Shown here: positions 1 to 5,964 of the stretch, piece by piece
Position numbering within the stretch: the stretch's first letter is position 1
Layout: every line of letters begins with the position of its first letter
Source: Candidatus Eiseniibacteriota bacterium
GTDB lineage: Bacteria > Eisenbacteria > RBG-16-71-46
Length of the DNA: 10,399 nucleotides
Assembly (NCBI GenBank): GCA_005893185.1
Contig: VBOS01000205.1
Span: forward strand, 1-10,399
Reading direction: 5' to 3'
The notes under the pieces: generated by a model
What the model was told of the DNA's origin: nothing
The model's database searches: none
Seen by the model: the letters and a program-made list of their open reading frames with translations, nothing else
Program-made: the position numbers and the translations under genes

Positions 1-426
1 TCGGCGGCGTAAATCCGGCGGTCGTGGCGGGACGGTCAGCGTTCTTATCGGGGGAGACCTCGCCTCACGCCTGAAAGGGCGACGCCCCTTGAGCGGTTGG
101 TCAAGGATGGAGCGAGGAGTCAGCCAAGGCCATATTAGCGGCGGCAACGCCGTGAAGGGCCGAACGGAAGGGAGTGCGAGTCCGTGCGGAACGAAAGGGT
201 CGTGCCTCAGAAGTCCACGCCGACAAGGGTGGAGCTCGCGCCGGAGGATAGGGTGAAGCCCGAACGTACAGCGCAGCGAGGAAACCCTGACGACGCCTCA
301 CGACCAACAAGCACGGGCGGGCCGTTGAGGCACGCCGTCAACCTTCCGAACCGCCGGATGCGGACCCGCAGGTCCGGTGGTGTGGGAGGGGGATAGCGGG
401 ACGAACCCGCCACCCCCTATCCCGAT
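1..426 (+). mobile_element. Group II intron, 3' part, without a maturase gene (5' end outside the window)
   Basis: The first 426 bases read like the RNA of a bacterial group II intron. Positions about 40-175 resemble the conserved structured segment seen upstream of intron maturase genes, with the runs CTTATCGGGGGAGACCTCGCC and GTGAAGGGCCGAACGGAAGG (this likeness is from memory, not alignment). The 3' end carries domain V, domain VI and a plausible splice site after CCCGAT at 426. The usual maturase of roughly 400-600 codons is missing: fewer than 200 bases separate the upstream structured part from domain V, and the only open frame there (184-396) has no recognisable reverse transcriptase motif. 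The 5' end with its GUGYG start must lie to the left. The intron is therefore either naturally ORF-less, and mobile only with a maturase supplied in trans, or an internal deletion derivative. It lies on the same strand as, and 150 bases upstream of, the metalloprotease gene. Confidence 0.72.
348..426 (+). ncRNA. Group II intron domains V and VI with branch-point A and 3' splice site
   Basis: Domain V is about 348-382. Its lower helix pairs CCGCCGGA (351-358) with TCCGGTGG (373-380), its upper helix pairs TGCG with CGCA, and a two-base GG bulge (371-372) sits where the catalytic bulge belongs. The lower helix of the form GAACCGCC...GGTGGTG is typical of one bacterial intron class. Domain VI follows as a long GC-rich hairpin, GGGAGGGGG (384-392) against CCCCCTATCCC (413-423). 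A419 is the unpaired adenosine, eighth base from the end, as expected for the branch point. Splicing would join after AT at 425-426. Confidence 0.7.
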
Positions 427-576
427 TGCCTTGCCGGGGTTCCCGCCGGTGGGGGAAACTCCCGCGCTGGTCGCCCCGGGCTCGCCGCCCGAGCCAACCC
501 GCGCCTAGCCTTGCCCGCTCCAATCTGTCCGTCCACGGCCGGTCCGATCCGGCCGCAACCGCCCAAGGAGAAAGCC
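427..576 (+). promoter_or_regulatory. Hairpin-rich spacer between intron end and metalloprotease gene
   Basis: These 150 bases contain two perfect short hairpins: GGCTCG (479-484) with CGAGCC (490-495), and GGCCGG (537-542) with CCGGCC (549-554). The second ends ten bases before the ribosome binding site, so it lies in the 5' untranslated leader and could affect initiation or be a protein-binding palindrome. No convincing -35/-10 pair is visible. The promoter may be weak or GC-rich, or may lie inside or upstream of the intron. Confidence 0.35.
565..570 (+). promoter_or_regulatory. Ribosome binding site AAGGAG
   Basis: AAGGAG lies six bases before ATG 577. It fixes the start there rather than at an in-frame ATG at 511, which would put 22 non-hydrophobic residues before the signal peptide. 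Confidence 0.75.
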
Positions 577-3324
577 ATGACACGCACACTCAGGATGCTG
601 GCGGCGGTCGTCGCCGCGCTGGCGCTGATCTCGGGCGCCGCGATTCGCGACCAAGCCCTTGCGAAGAAAGAAAAGAAGCCCGCCAAGAGCGAGACCACGG
701 CTCCGTCTCAGCCGGCGGGCGGCAAGCCCGAGGCCGGGAAGCCCGGCGATGACAAGCCGTTCGACGAAGTCGTCAAGGACATGACGGTGGTGAAAGGGCT
801 CTTCACCTTCTACCGCCGCGCCGACGACAACAAGGTCCTGATGGAGATCCTGCCCGCCCAGCTCGACAGGACCTTCCTGTTCGCGGGCACGCTGGATCAG
901 GCCCTCGGCGAGCGCGGCTTCTACGGCGCGCAGCAGATCGGCGAGTTCCCGCTCCTGTTCCACCAGGTGGGCAAGAGCGTGCAACTCGTCATGCGCAATA
1001 GCGCCTTCACGGCTCCCGACGGCTCGCCGGCCGCGCGCGCGATCGCGCGCTCGTTCCCGAACTCGATCCTGGGCGCCGCCAAGCTCCAGTCGAAGCCGCA
1101 CCCCGAGCGCAAGAGCCTGCTGATCGACGTCTCCGAGCTGCTGATCAAGGACCTGCCGGGGTTCGCCCAGGGGCTGACGCAGGCCTATCAGCCGACCAAC
1201 TACTCGTTCGACAAGGAGAAGAGCGCGATCCGCGACGTGAAGGACTTCCCCGAGAACTGCCGCGTCGAGCTCATGCTCCACTATCAAACCGACACCCCGC
1301 GCACATACTCGGTCACGATGCCCGACGCGCGCAGCGTCCCGCTCGTGGTTCAGTACGAGATCTCGTCCCTCAAGGAGACCGTATACAAGCCGCGCCTGGC
1401 GGACGACCGGGTCGGTCACTTCCTCACGATCCATCAGGACTTCACGTCCGACCGGCCGTCGACGCCCTACGTGCGCTACATCGACCGCTGGCACCTGGAG
1501 AAGTCGGATCCGGCCGCCGCGCTCTCGCCCCCCAAGCAGCCGATCGTGTTCTGGCTCGAGAACACGATCCCGGTCGAGTACCGCGACGCGATCAAGGAGG
1601 GCACGCTGCTCTGGAACAAGGCGTTCGAGAAGATCGGCTTCAAGGATGCGGTGGTCGTGAAGCAGCAGCCCGACAGCGTGGACTGGGACCCCGCCGACAC
1701 GCGCTACAACACGATCCGCTGGTTTGCGGGCGTTGACGCCTTCTTCGCGATCGGACCCTCACGCGCGAACCCGTTCACCGGTGAGATCTACGACGCCGAC
1801 ATCGGCATCGGCGAAGGCATCGTCCGCAGCGCGCGCCGCCTCGGCGAGGAATACGTGAACCCGCTCTCGATGACGCTCGACGAGCCGGCCCCGTCGCTCG
1901 CCGCGGCCTGGACCCGCAATCCGCGCGCGCTGTGCAGCTACGGCGAGGGTCTCGCCCAGCAGGCGGCGCTCGGCATGGAGATCCTCGAGACCCGGGGCGG
2001 GCTCACGCCCGAGGTCGAGGCCAAGCTCATGCACCAATACATCGTGGAGCTGACCGCGCACGAGGTGGGCCACACGCTCGGCCTGCGCCACAACTTCCGC
2101 GGCAGCTCGATCCTCGCGCCCGGCGACCTGAACAACACCGCGAAGACCGCCGAGATCGGCCAGTCCAGCTCGGTGATGGACTACAACCCGGTGATCGTCG
2201 CGGCCAAGGGCCAGAAGCAGGGCGACTTCGTGCCCACAACGCTCGGTCCCTACGACTACTGGGCGATCGAATACGCGTACAAGCCCATCGCCGGCGACGA
2301 GCAGGCGGAGCTGGCGAAGATCGCGTCGCGCTGCGCCGACCCGATGGTGCCGTACTCCACGGATGAGGACGCGCTCGGCACCTTCTCGCCAGCTTCGATC
2401 GATCCGCTCGCGAATCAGTACGACGCATCGAACGACCCGCTCGCGTACTTCAAGGGGCGCGTGGGGCTGGTGGACGAGCTGTGGAACGGCATGGAGAAGC
2501 GGCTCGCGAAGCCCGGAGAGGGCTACCAGATCTACCGCCGCGCGCTGGGGCGCGGCCTCAACGACGACTTCCGCTCGATGGTGACGTCGTCCAAGCTGAT
2601 CGGCGGCGTCTACCACCACCGCGATCACGTCGGCGATCCGAACGGCCGGCTGCCGTACGAGCCGGTGCCCGCCGCGAAGCAGCGCGAGGCGCTCGACTTC
2701 CTCAACACCGCGACGTTCGGCCCCAAGGCGTTCCAGCTCCCCGCGAGCGTGCTCGACCGGCTCGCGAACGAGCGCAACCCGGGGCTCGATTTCGCCAGCT
2801 ACTTCTCGACGCGGCTCGACTATCCGTGGCACGACGCTGTGCTCACGGTCCAGCGGGCGGTGCTGAGCCGTCTCTACAGTCCGATCACTCTCTCGCGCAT
2901 CCAGGAAAACGAGCTGCGCTTCACCCCGTCCGAGAAGCCGTTCCGCATGGCGGACCTGTTCAACGGCCTCACAGGCGCGATCTGGTCCGAGCTGGACTCG
3001 CCCGGGGTGCCGATCTCGAGCTTGCGGCGCAATCTGCAGCGCGAGCAGCTGAAGCAGCTCATCCGGCTGACGCTGCGCGACGGCGTGTCCGGCCCGGTGG
3101 CGCCGCAGGGCCCGTTCGGCCCGCCTGCGATTGCCGCGCCGCCGCTGCCCCCCGAGGACGCGACCACGCTCGCCCGCGCGAGCCTGGTGCGGATCCAGAC
3201 CAAGATCCGAGCGGCCCTCGCAGGGAAGACCGCCATCGAGGCCACGACGAAGGCTCACCTGCAGGAGACCGATGCGCGCGTGACCGCCGCGCTCACGGCG
3301 CAGCTCAACCGCCGCGTCGAGTAG
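577..3324 (+). CDS. Secreted zinc-dependent metalloprotease (zincin, DUF5117/DUF4953 type)
   Basis: Predicted exported zinc endopeptidase of 915 residues. Substrate is unknown. The start ATG at 577 has AAGGAG six bases upstream and opens an N-terminal signal sequence: MTRTLR, a hydrophobic stretch about 7-22, and likely signal peptidase I cleavage after ALA at 27-29. A Lys/Pro-rich linker (30-60) follows. Residues about 61-290 resemble the DUF5118 and DUF5117 N-terminal modules. The catalytic region starts near PIVFWLENTIP (322). It contains the extended zinc motif HEVGHTLGLRH, with H495, H499 and H505 as zinc ligands and E496 as general base, and the Met-turn SVMDY at M534. The C-terminal part is DUF4953-like and ends in a Pro-rich segment and a helical tail. 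Length fits the family (about 800-900). No inhibitor or transporter gene adjoins it. A strong hairpin directly after the stop suggests a monocistronic unit. Family assignment is firm; biological role is open. Confidence 0.93.
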   Translation: MTRTLRMLAAVVAALALISGAAIRDQALAKKEKKPAKSETTAPSQPAGGKPEAGKPGDDKPFDEVVKDMTVVKGLFTFYRRADDNKVLMEILPAQLDRTFLFAGTLDQALGERGFYGAQQIGEFPLLFHQVGKSVQLVMRNSAFTAPDGSPAARAIARSFPNSILGAAKLQSKPHPERKSLLIDVSELLIKDLPGFAQGLTQAYQPTNYSFDKEKSAIRDVKDFPENCRVELMLHYQTDTPRTYSVTMPDARSVPLVVQYEISSLKETVYKPRLADDRVGHFLTIHQDFTSDRPSTPYVRYIDRWHLEKSDPAAALSPPKQPIVFWLENTIPVEYRDAIKEGTLLWNKAFEKIGFKDAVVVKQQPDSVDWDPADTRYNTIRWFAGVDAFFAIGPSRANPFTGEIYDADIGIGEGIVRSARRLGEEYVNPLSMTLDEPAPSLAAAWTRNPRALCSYGEGLAQQAALGMEILETRGGLTPEVEAKLMHQYIVELTAHEVGHTLGLRHNFRGSSILAPGDLNNTAKTAEIGQSSSVMDYNPVIVAAKGQKQGDFVPTTLGPYDYWAIEYAYKPIAGDEQAELAKIASRCADPMVPYSTDEDALGTFSPASIDPLANQYDASNDPLAYFKGRVGLVDELWNGMEKRLAKPGEGYQIYRRALGRGLNDDFRSMVTSSKLIGGVYHHRDHVGDPNGRLPYEPVPAAKQREALDFLNTATFGPKAFQLPASVLDRLANERNPGLDFASYFSTRLDYPWHDAVLTVQRAVLSRLYSPITLSRIQENELRFTPSEKPFRMADLFNGLTGAIWSELDSPGVPISSLRRNLQREQLKQLIRLTLRDGVSGPVAPQGPFGPPAIAAPPLPPEDATTLARASLVRIQTKIRAALAGKTAIEATTKAHLQETDARVTAALTAQLNRRVE

Positions 3325-3341
3325 GCTCGCCGAATCGGGGG

Positions 3342-3383
3342 GGCGGCGGACCGGGAGAGCCCGATCCGCCGCCTGTGTCTGTT
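3342..3383 (+). terminator. Terminator-like hairpin after the metalloprotease gene
   Basis: Stem GGCGGCGGA (3342-3350) pairs perfectly with TCCGCCGCC (3365-3373). After one C-A mismatch it continues as CGGG (3352-3355) with CCCG (3360-3363), around an AGAG loop. It starts 17 bases after the TAG stop. The following TGTGTCTGTT is only T-enriched, so this is an imperfect intrinsic terminator or a 3'-end-stabilising hairpin. Confidence 0.6.
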
Positions 3384-3477
3384 CGGGACGGTCTCTGTTG
3401 CGGACGTCCACGGAGCCGCCGATTTGCGCGCGAACCGGGACTTCGGGCACACTCGTTGGCCGCTCACCTTTACCGCC

Positions 3478-3484
3478 AAAGGAG
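3478..3484 (+). promoter_or_regulatory. Ribosome binding site AAAGGAG deciding the GTG start of efp
   Basis: AAAGGAG with a six-base spacer before GTG 3491 sets the start. The frame stays open upstream to 3398, but the extra 31 codons match nothing in EF-P and would have no ribosome binding site. Confidence 0.75.
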
Positions 3485-3490
3485 TCGCCC

Positions 3491-4048
3491 GTGATCGCCG
3501 CCACCCAGCTCAAGGTCGGCATGGTCATCATGCACAACGGCAGGCCCCACCGGGTGACGAACGTCCTGCACGTCACGCCCGGCAACTGGCGGGGCATGGT
3601 GCAGACCCGGCTGGTCAACATCGAGACCGGCTCCAACACCGAGCACCGTTTCCGCTCGGAGGACAAGGTCGAGCGCGCCCACCTCGAGCAGCACAGCCTC
3701 CAGTACAGCTACCGCGCCGGCGATGACTACCACTTCATGAACACCGAGAACTACGAGATGGTGTCGCTCCACAGCGACGTGCTCGGGGACACGGTGGGCT
3801 ACCTCACCGAGGGCATGGTGATGGAGGCGCTCTACTACCAGAGCCGGGTGGTGGGGATCGAGGTGCCGATCTTCGTGGAGCTGGAGGTGAAGGAGACGAC
3901 GCCCAACATCAAGGGCGCGGCGGTGCAGAACACGTCCAAGCCCGCGATCCTCGAGACCGGCCTCGAGATCAAGGTCCCGCCCTACATCGAGCAGGGCAAC
4001 CGCGTGAAGATCGACACCCGCACCGGGGAGTTCGTCGAGCGGGTGTAG
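3491..4048 (+). CDS. efp: Translation elongation factor P
   Basis: EF-P (185 residues, normal family length 185-190) binds the ribosome between the P and E sites and relieves stalling at consecutive prolines. The GTG start at 3491 has AAAGGAG (3478-3484) six bases upstream, and the protein then begins as family members do. Three domains are visible: the N-terminal KOW-like barrel (about 1-62), an OB domain (about 66-127, containing HFMNTENYEM) and a C-terminal OB domain (about 130-185, containing TSKPAILETGLEIKVPP). The tip loop that reaches the peptidyl-transferase centre reads HVTPGNWRGMVQ. At the position of the modified Lys34 of E. coli or Arg32 of Pseudomonas there is Asn32, while Arg34 lies two residues later. 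No EpmA, EpmB or EarP gene is in the window. It appears to be a single-gene unit between two hairpin or promoter regions. Confidence 0.96.
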   Translation: MIAATQLKVGMVIMHNGRPHRVTNVLHVTPGNWRGMVQTRLVNIETGSNTEHRFRSEDKVERAHLEQHSLQYSYRAGDDYHFMNTENYEMVSLHSDVLGDTVGYLTEGMVMEALYYQSRVVGIEVPIFVELEVKETTPNIKGAAVQNTSKPAILETGLEIKVPPYIEQGNRVKIDTRTGEFVERV

Positions 4049-4145
4049 GCCGTCGCCGCCAGATACGGCAAACTGCTTGCAAATGAGTGGATTAGGCGCT
4101 CACCTGCCCAGCTGCTTGTGAATTGTAGAATTGACAACGTTTCCG

Positions 4146-4174
4146 TTGACCTCCTGACCCGCCGCGGGGATTAT
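4146..4174 (+). promoter_or_regulatory. Predicted sigma-70-type promoter of the di-haem lipoprotein gene
   Basis: TTGACC (4146-4151) and GATTAT (4169-4174) are separated by exactly 17 bases within an AT-richer patch (about 4070-4180). A second hexamer, TTGACA (4131-4136), lies just upstream but has no matching -10. Transcription would start near 4181, giving a leader of about 227 bases before ATG 4408. Confidence 0.45.
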
Positions 4175-4186
4175 TTCCCTCGCTGT

Positions 4187-4266
4187 CGAAGGCCCCTGGG
4201 ACCTTCGTGACGCACATCCACCGTGCCACCCCCCTTCGGCACGGAAGTGGCGCACATCCTCGTGCG
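4187..4266 (+). promoter_or_regulatory. Structured leader: three hairpins and a 40-base-spaced direct repeat
   Basis: In the leader of the di-haem gene, CGAAGG (4187-4192) pairs with CCTTCG (4202-4207), CCGTGCC (4221-4227) with GGCACGG (4238-4244), and CGCAC (4251-4255) with GTGCG (4262-4266). The 13-base word GTGRCGCACATCC occurs twice, at 4207-4219 and 4247-4259, exactly 40 bases apart. It matches no riboswitch class I recognise. It could be a protein-binding RNA or DNA element, or chance in GC-rich sequence. The rest of 4049-4407 shows no gene. Confidence 0.35.
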
Positions 4267-4407
4267 ATGACCGGGCATCATCTCGCGCTGGACGCGGATT
4301 CCTGCTTGTGGCGAGTCGGGGAACTCTTCCGATCGCCGTCCGCCGCCCACGCATACCCGGGGGATCGCTCCCTGGCCGCGACTCACAGCTCTCACCCGGA
4401 GGCCAAG

Positions 4408-5721
4408 ATGCCATCACCATGGGGAGTTGGAATGGGTGTGCCCTTCCGGTGCGGCGCGCTCGCCGTGCTCGCGAGTCTGTTTCTCCTCGGCTGCGAAGCC
4501 CGCCGCCCGTCCTTGAGCACGGCTCCGGCGGGCGGGTCGGAAGTCGTAGTGTCCGGGGACACCCTGCCCGCCGATGTCATGAGCTCGGACGACGCGCCAT
4601 CTACGGAGGGGTTGTCGACCACCCTCGGAGGCCCGCTCGCAGGTCTGGACCCGGCCGAGCTCGCGCGCTTCACGGCGGGCCGGGACGAGTTCCAGGACCA
4701 GGAGACGGTCGAGAACGGACTCGGCCCCGTGTTCAACGAGGCTTCGTGCGTCACGTGCCACGACTCTCCCGTGGGCGGGACCACGGGGAGGACCGAGACG
4801 CGATTCGGCAGGGGGACGTTGATGGGCTTCGATCCGCTCGCCCGCCTCGGCGGCTCGCTCCTTCAGGATCACGCGATCGGCGGCGTCACGATCGGAGACA
4901 GGAAGTTCGTCTTCGTTCCCGAGGTGGTGCCGCCTGAGGCGAACGTGAAGGCGCTCCGACTCACCACGCCGCTCTTCGGTCTCGGCCTGGTGGAAGCGGT
5001 CACCGACGCGGCCTTGCTCGAGCTCGCCCGGCAGCAGGCCCGCTATGCGCCCGCGATCCGCGGGACGCCGAACATGGTGCAGGAGATCCCGACCGGCGCG
5101 ATCCGCGTGGGGCGCTTCGGCTGGAAGGCGCAGGTCCCGACGTTGCACCAGTTCTCGGGCGACGCCTACCTGAACGAGATCGGGTTCACGAGCCCCGAAT
5201 TCCCCGACGAGAATCTTCCGCAGGGGAACCGCGAAGTCCTGGCATTCAACCCCGCTCCGGCCTTGAACGACAGCGGCGAGAATGTCGAGGAGTTCGCGGA
5301 TTTCATGACCCTGCTCGGGCCCCCGCCGCGCGGCCCCAGATCGTACCTGACGGAGTTGGGCGGGCAAGTCTTCCGGCAGATCGGCTGTGCCAGCTGCCAC
5401 ACGCCGACCCTGATCACCGGAGACAGCCCGGTGTCGGCCATGGCGCGCAGGGTATTCCACCCGTACTCCGATTTCCTGCTGCACAACATGGGAATGCTCG
5501 GCGACGGCATCGTTCAGGGCCAGTCCACGGGTCGCCAGATGCGCACGGCGCCGCTCTGGGGTTTGAGGGCGCGCCCGGCGTTCCTCCACGACGGGCGGGC
5601 GCGCACGCCGGAGGCGGCGATTCTCGAGCACGGCGGCCAGGGGAGCTATGCCCGCAGCCGCTTCGCGAGGCTCCCTCCCTTCGCGAGGAACGCGCTCCTC
5701 GCGTTCTTGAGATCGCTCTAG
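4408..5721 (+). CDS. Di-haem c-type cytochrome lipoprotein, DUF1111/thiol oxidoreductase-like (DHOR family)
   Basis: Predicted periplasmic, membrane-anchored two-haem protein of 437 residues, distantly related to di-haem cytochrome c peroxidases. The start ATG 4408 has GGAGG (4398-4402) five bases upstream; ATG 4432 is an alternative with GGGAG before it. The signal ends in the lipobox LLGC, with Cys29 as the lipidated residue. Two haem-binding motifs are seen: CVTCH (114-118), in the family context GLGPVFNEASCVTCH, and CASCH (327-331). Family signatures GRFGWKAQVPTLHQF in the middle and RTAPLWGLRARPAFLHDGRA near the end support the assignment, as does the final FARNALLAFLRSL. NMGMLGDG after the second haem could supply a Met axial ligand. 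Such proteins often neighbour imelysin-type iron proteins, but none is seen here, so the redox partner is unknown. The gene is preceded by its own promoter and leader. Confidence 0.9.
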   Translation: MPSPWGVGMGVPFRCGALAVLASLFLLGCEARRPSLSTAPAGGSEVVVSGDTLPADVMSSDDAPSTEGLSTTLGGPLAGLDPAELARFTAGRDEFQDQETVENGLGPVFNEASCVTCHDSPVGGTTGRTETRFGRGTLMGFDPLARLGGSLLQDHAIGGVTIGDRKFVFVPEVVPPEANVKALRLTTPLFGLGLVEAVTDAALLELARQQARYAPAIRGTPNMVQEIPTGAIRVGRFGWKAQVPTLHQFSGDAYLNEIGFTSPEFPDENLPQGNREVLAFNPAPALNDSGENVEEFADFMTLLGPPPRGPRSYLTELGGQVFRQIGCASCHTPTLITGDSPVSAMARRVFHPYSDFLLHNMGMLGDGIVQGQSTGRQMRTAPLWGLRARPAFLHDGRARTPEAAILEHGGQGSYARSRFARLPPFARNALLAFLRSL

Positions 5722-5738
5722 CGGGCCACGAGGGAGAC

Positions 5739-5763
5739 GGCCGGCATCGACAGGATGCCGGCC
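5739..5763. terminator. Perfect 10-bp hairpin between convergent di-haem and rho genes
   Basis: GGCCGGCATC (5739-5748) and GATGCCGGCC (5754-5763) form a perfect stem around the loop GACAG, 17 bases after the di-haem stop codon. Neither strand has a following T-run, so it is at best a weak intrinsic terminator. It may instead protect the 3' end of the di-haem transcript or act in both directions. Confidence 0.5.
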
Positions 5764-5853
5764 AACCCCCCGCTTGGGGAGGTGCAAATCCTCCGAGGAT
5801 CCGGCATCCGCGCTCGGCGCCGACGCGGAACGCCACCAATCGGAACGCCCCGC

Positions 5854-5964
5854 GGCCTCGTCCCACAGCGGGAGCCCGTGCTCGGTCCGGACGATGCGGA
5901 ACAGTGGGACGCCGGCGAACGCGGCGGCCGCCAGCACACAGGCGGCAGAGACGCGCGCGGCTAT
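5854..5964 (-). pseudogene. Possible N-terminal remnant of a membrane glycosyltransferase
   Basis: Directly after rho on the same strand, overlapping its stop codon in an ATAG arrangement, a frame reads a hydrophobic helix (VSAACVLAAAAFAGVPLF) followed by RTEHGLPLWDEA. A first membrane helix followed by LPLWDEA resembles the start of dolichol-phosphate-mannose-type (GT39/GT83-like) glycosyltransferases. There is no ATG/GTG start (an ATA stands where one would be expected), and after WDEA the frame turns into low-complexity residues and runs into the antisense of the di-haem gene. It may be a decayed fragment or chance; confidence is low. Confidence 0.25.

Noticed and set aside
184..396. Small plus-strand frame within the intron as a maturase N-terminus
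   Set aside because: Seventy Arg/Pro-rich residues without any recognisable reverse transcriptase motif; it also reads through domain V, so it is not treated as a gene.
505..1494. Minus-strand frame of 329 codons overlapping the intron spacer and the protease start
   Set aside because: Antisense shadow with low-complexity composition and no ribosome binding site or known motif.
3424..3453. Promoter of efp formed by TTGCGC and CACACT, 18 bases apart
   Set aside because: Too far from consensus in both boxes to support in GC-rich sequence.
2481..3494. Plus-strand frame of 337 codons inside the metalloprotease
   Set aside because: Arg/Ala/Pro-rich alternative-frame product of GC-rich coding DNA; it runs across the terminator hairpin.
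1759..3666. Long open frame of 635 codons on the minus strand, opposite the metalloprotease
   Set aside because: Arg/Val/Leu-rich shadow of a GC-rich gene. The opposite strand encodes a protein with a clear zinc motif, signal peptide and ribosome binding site.
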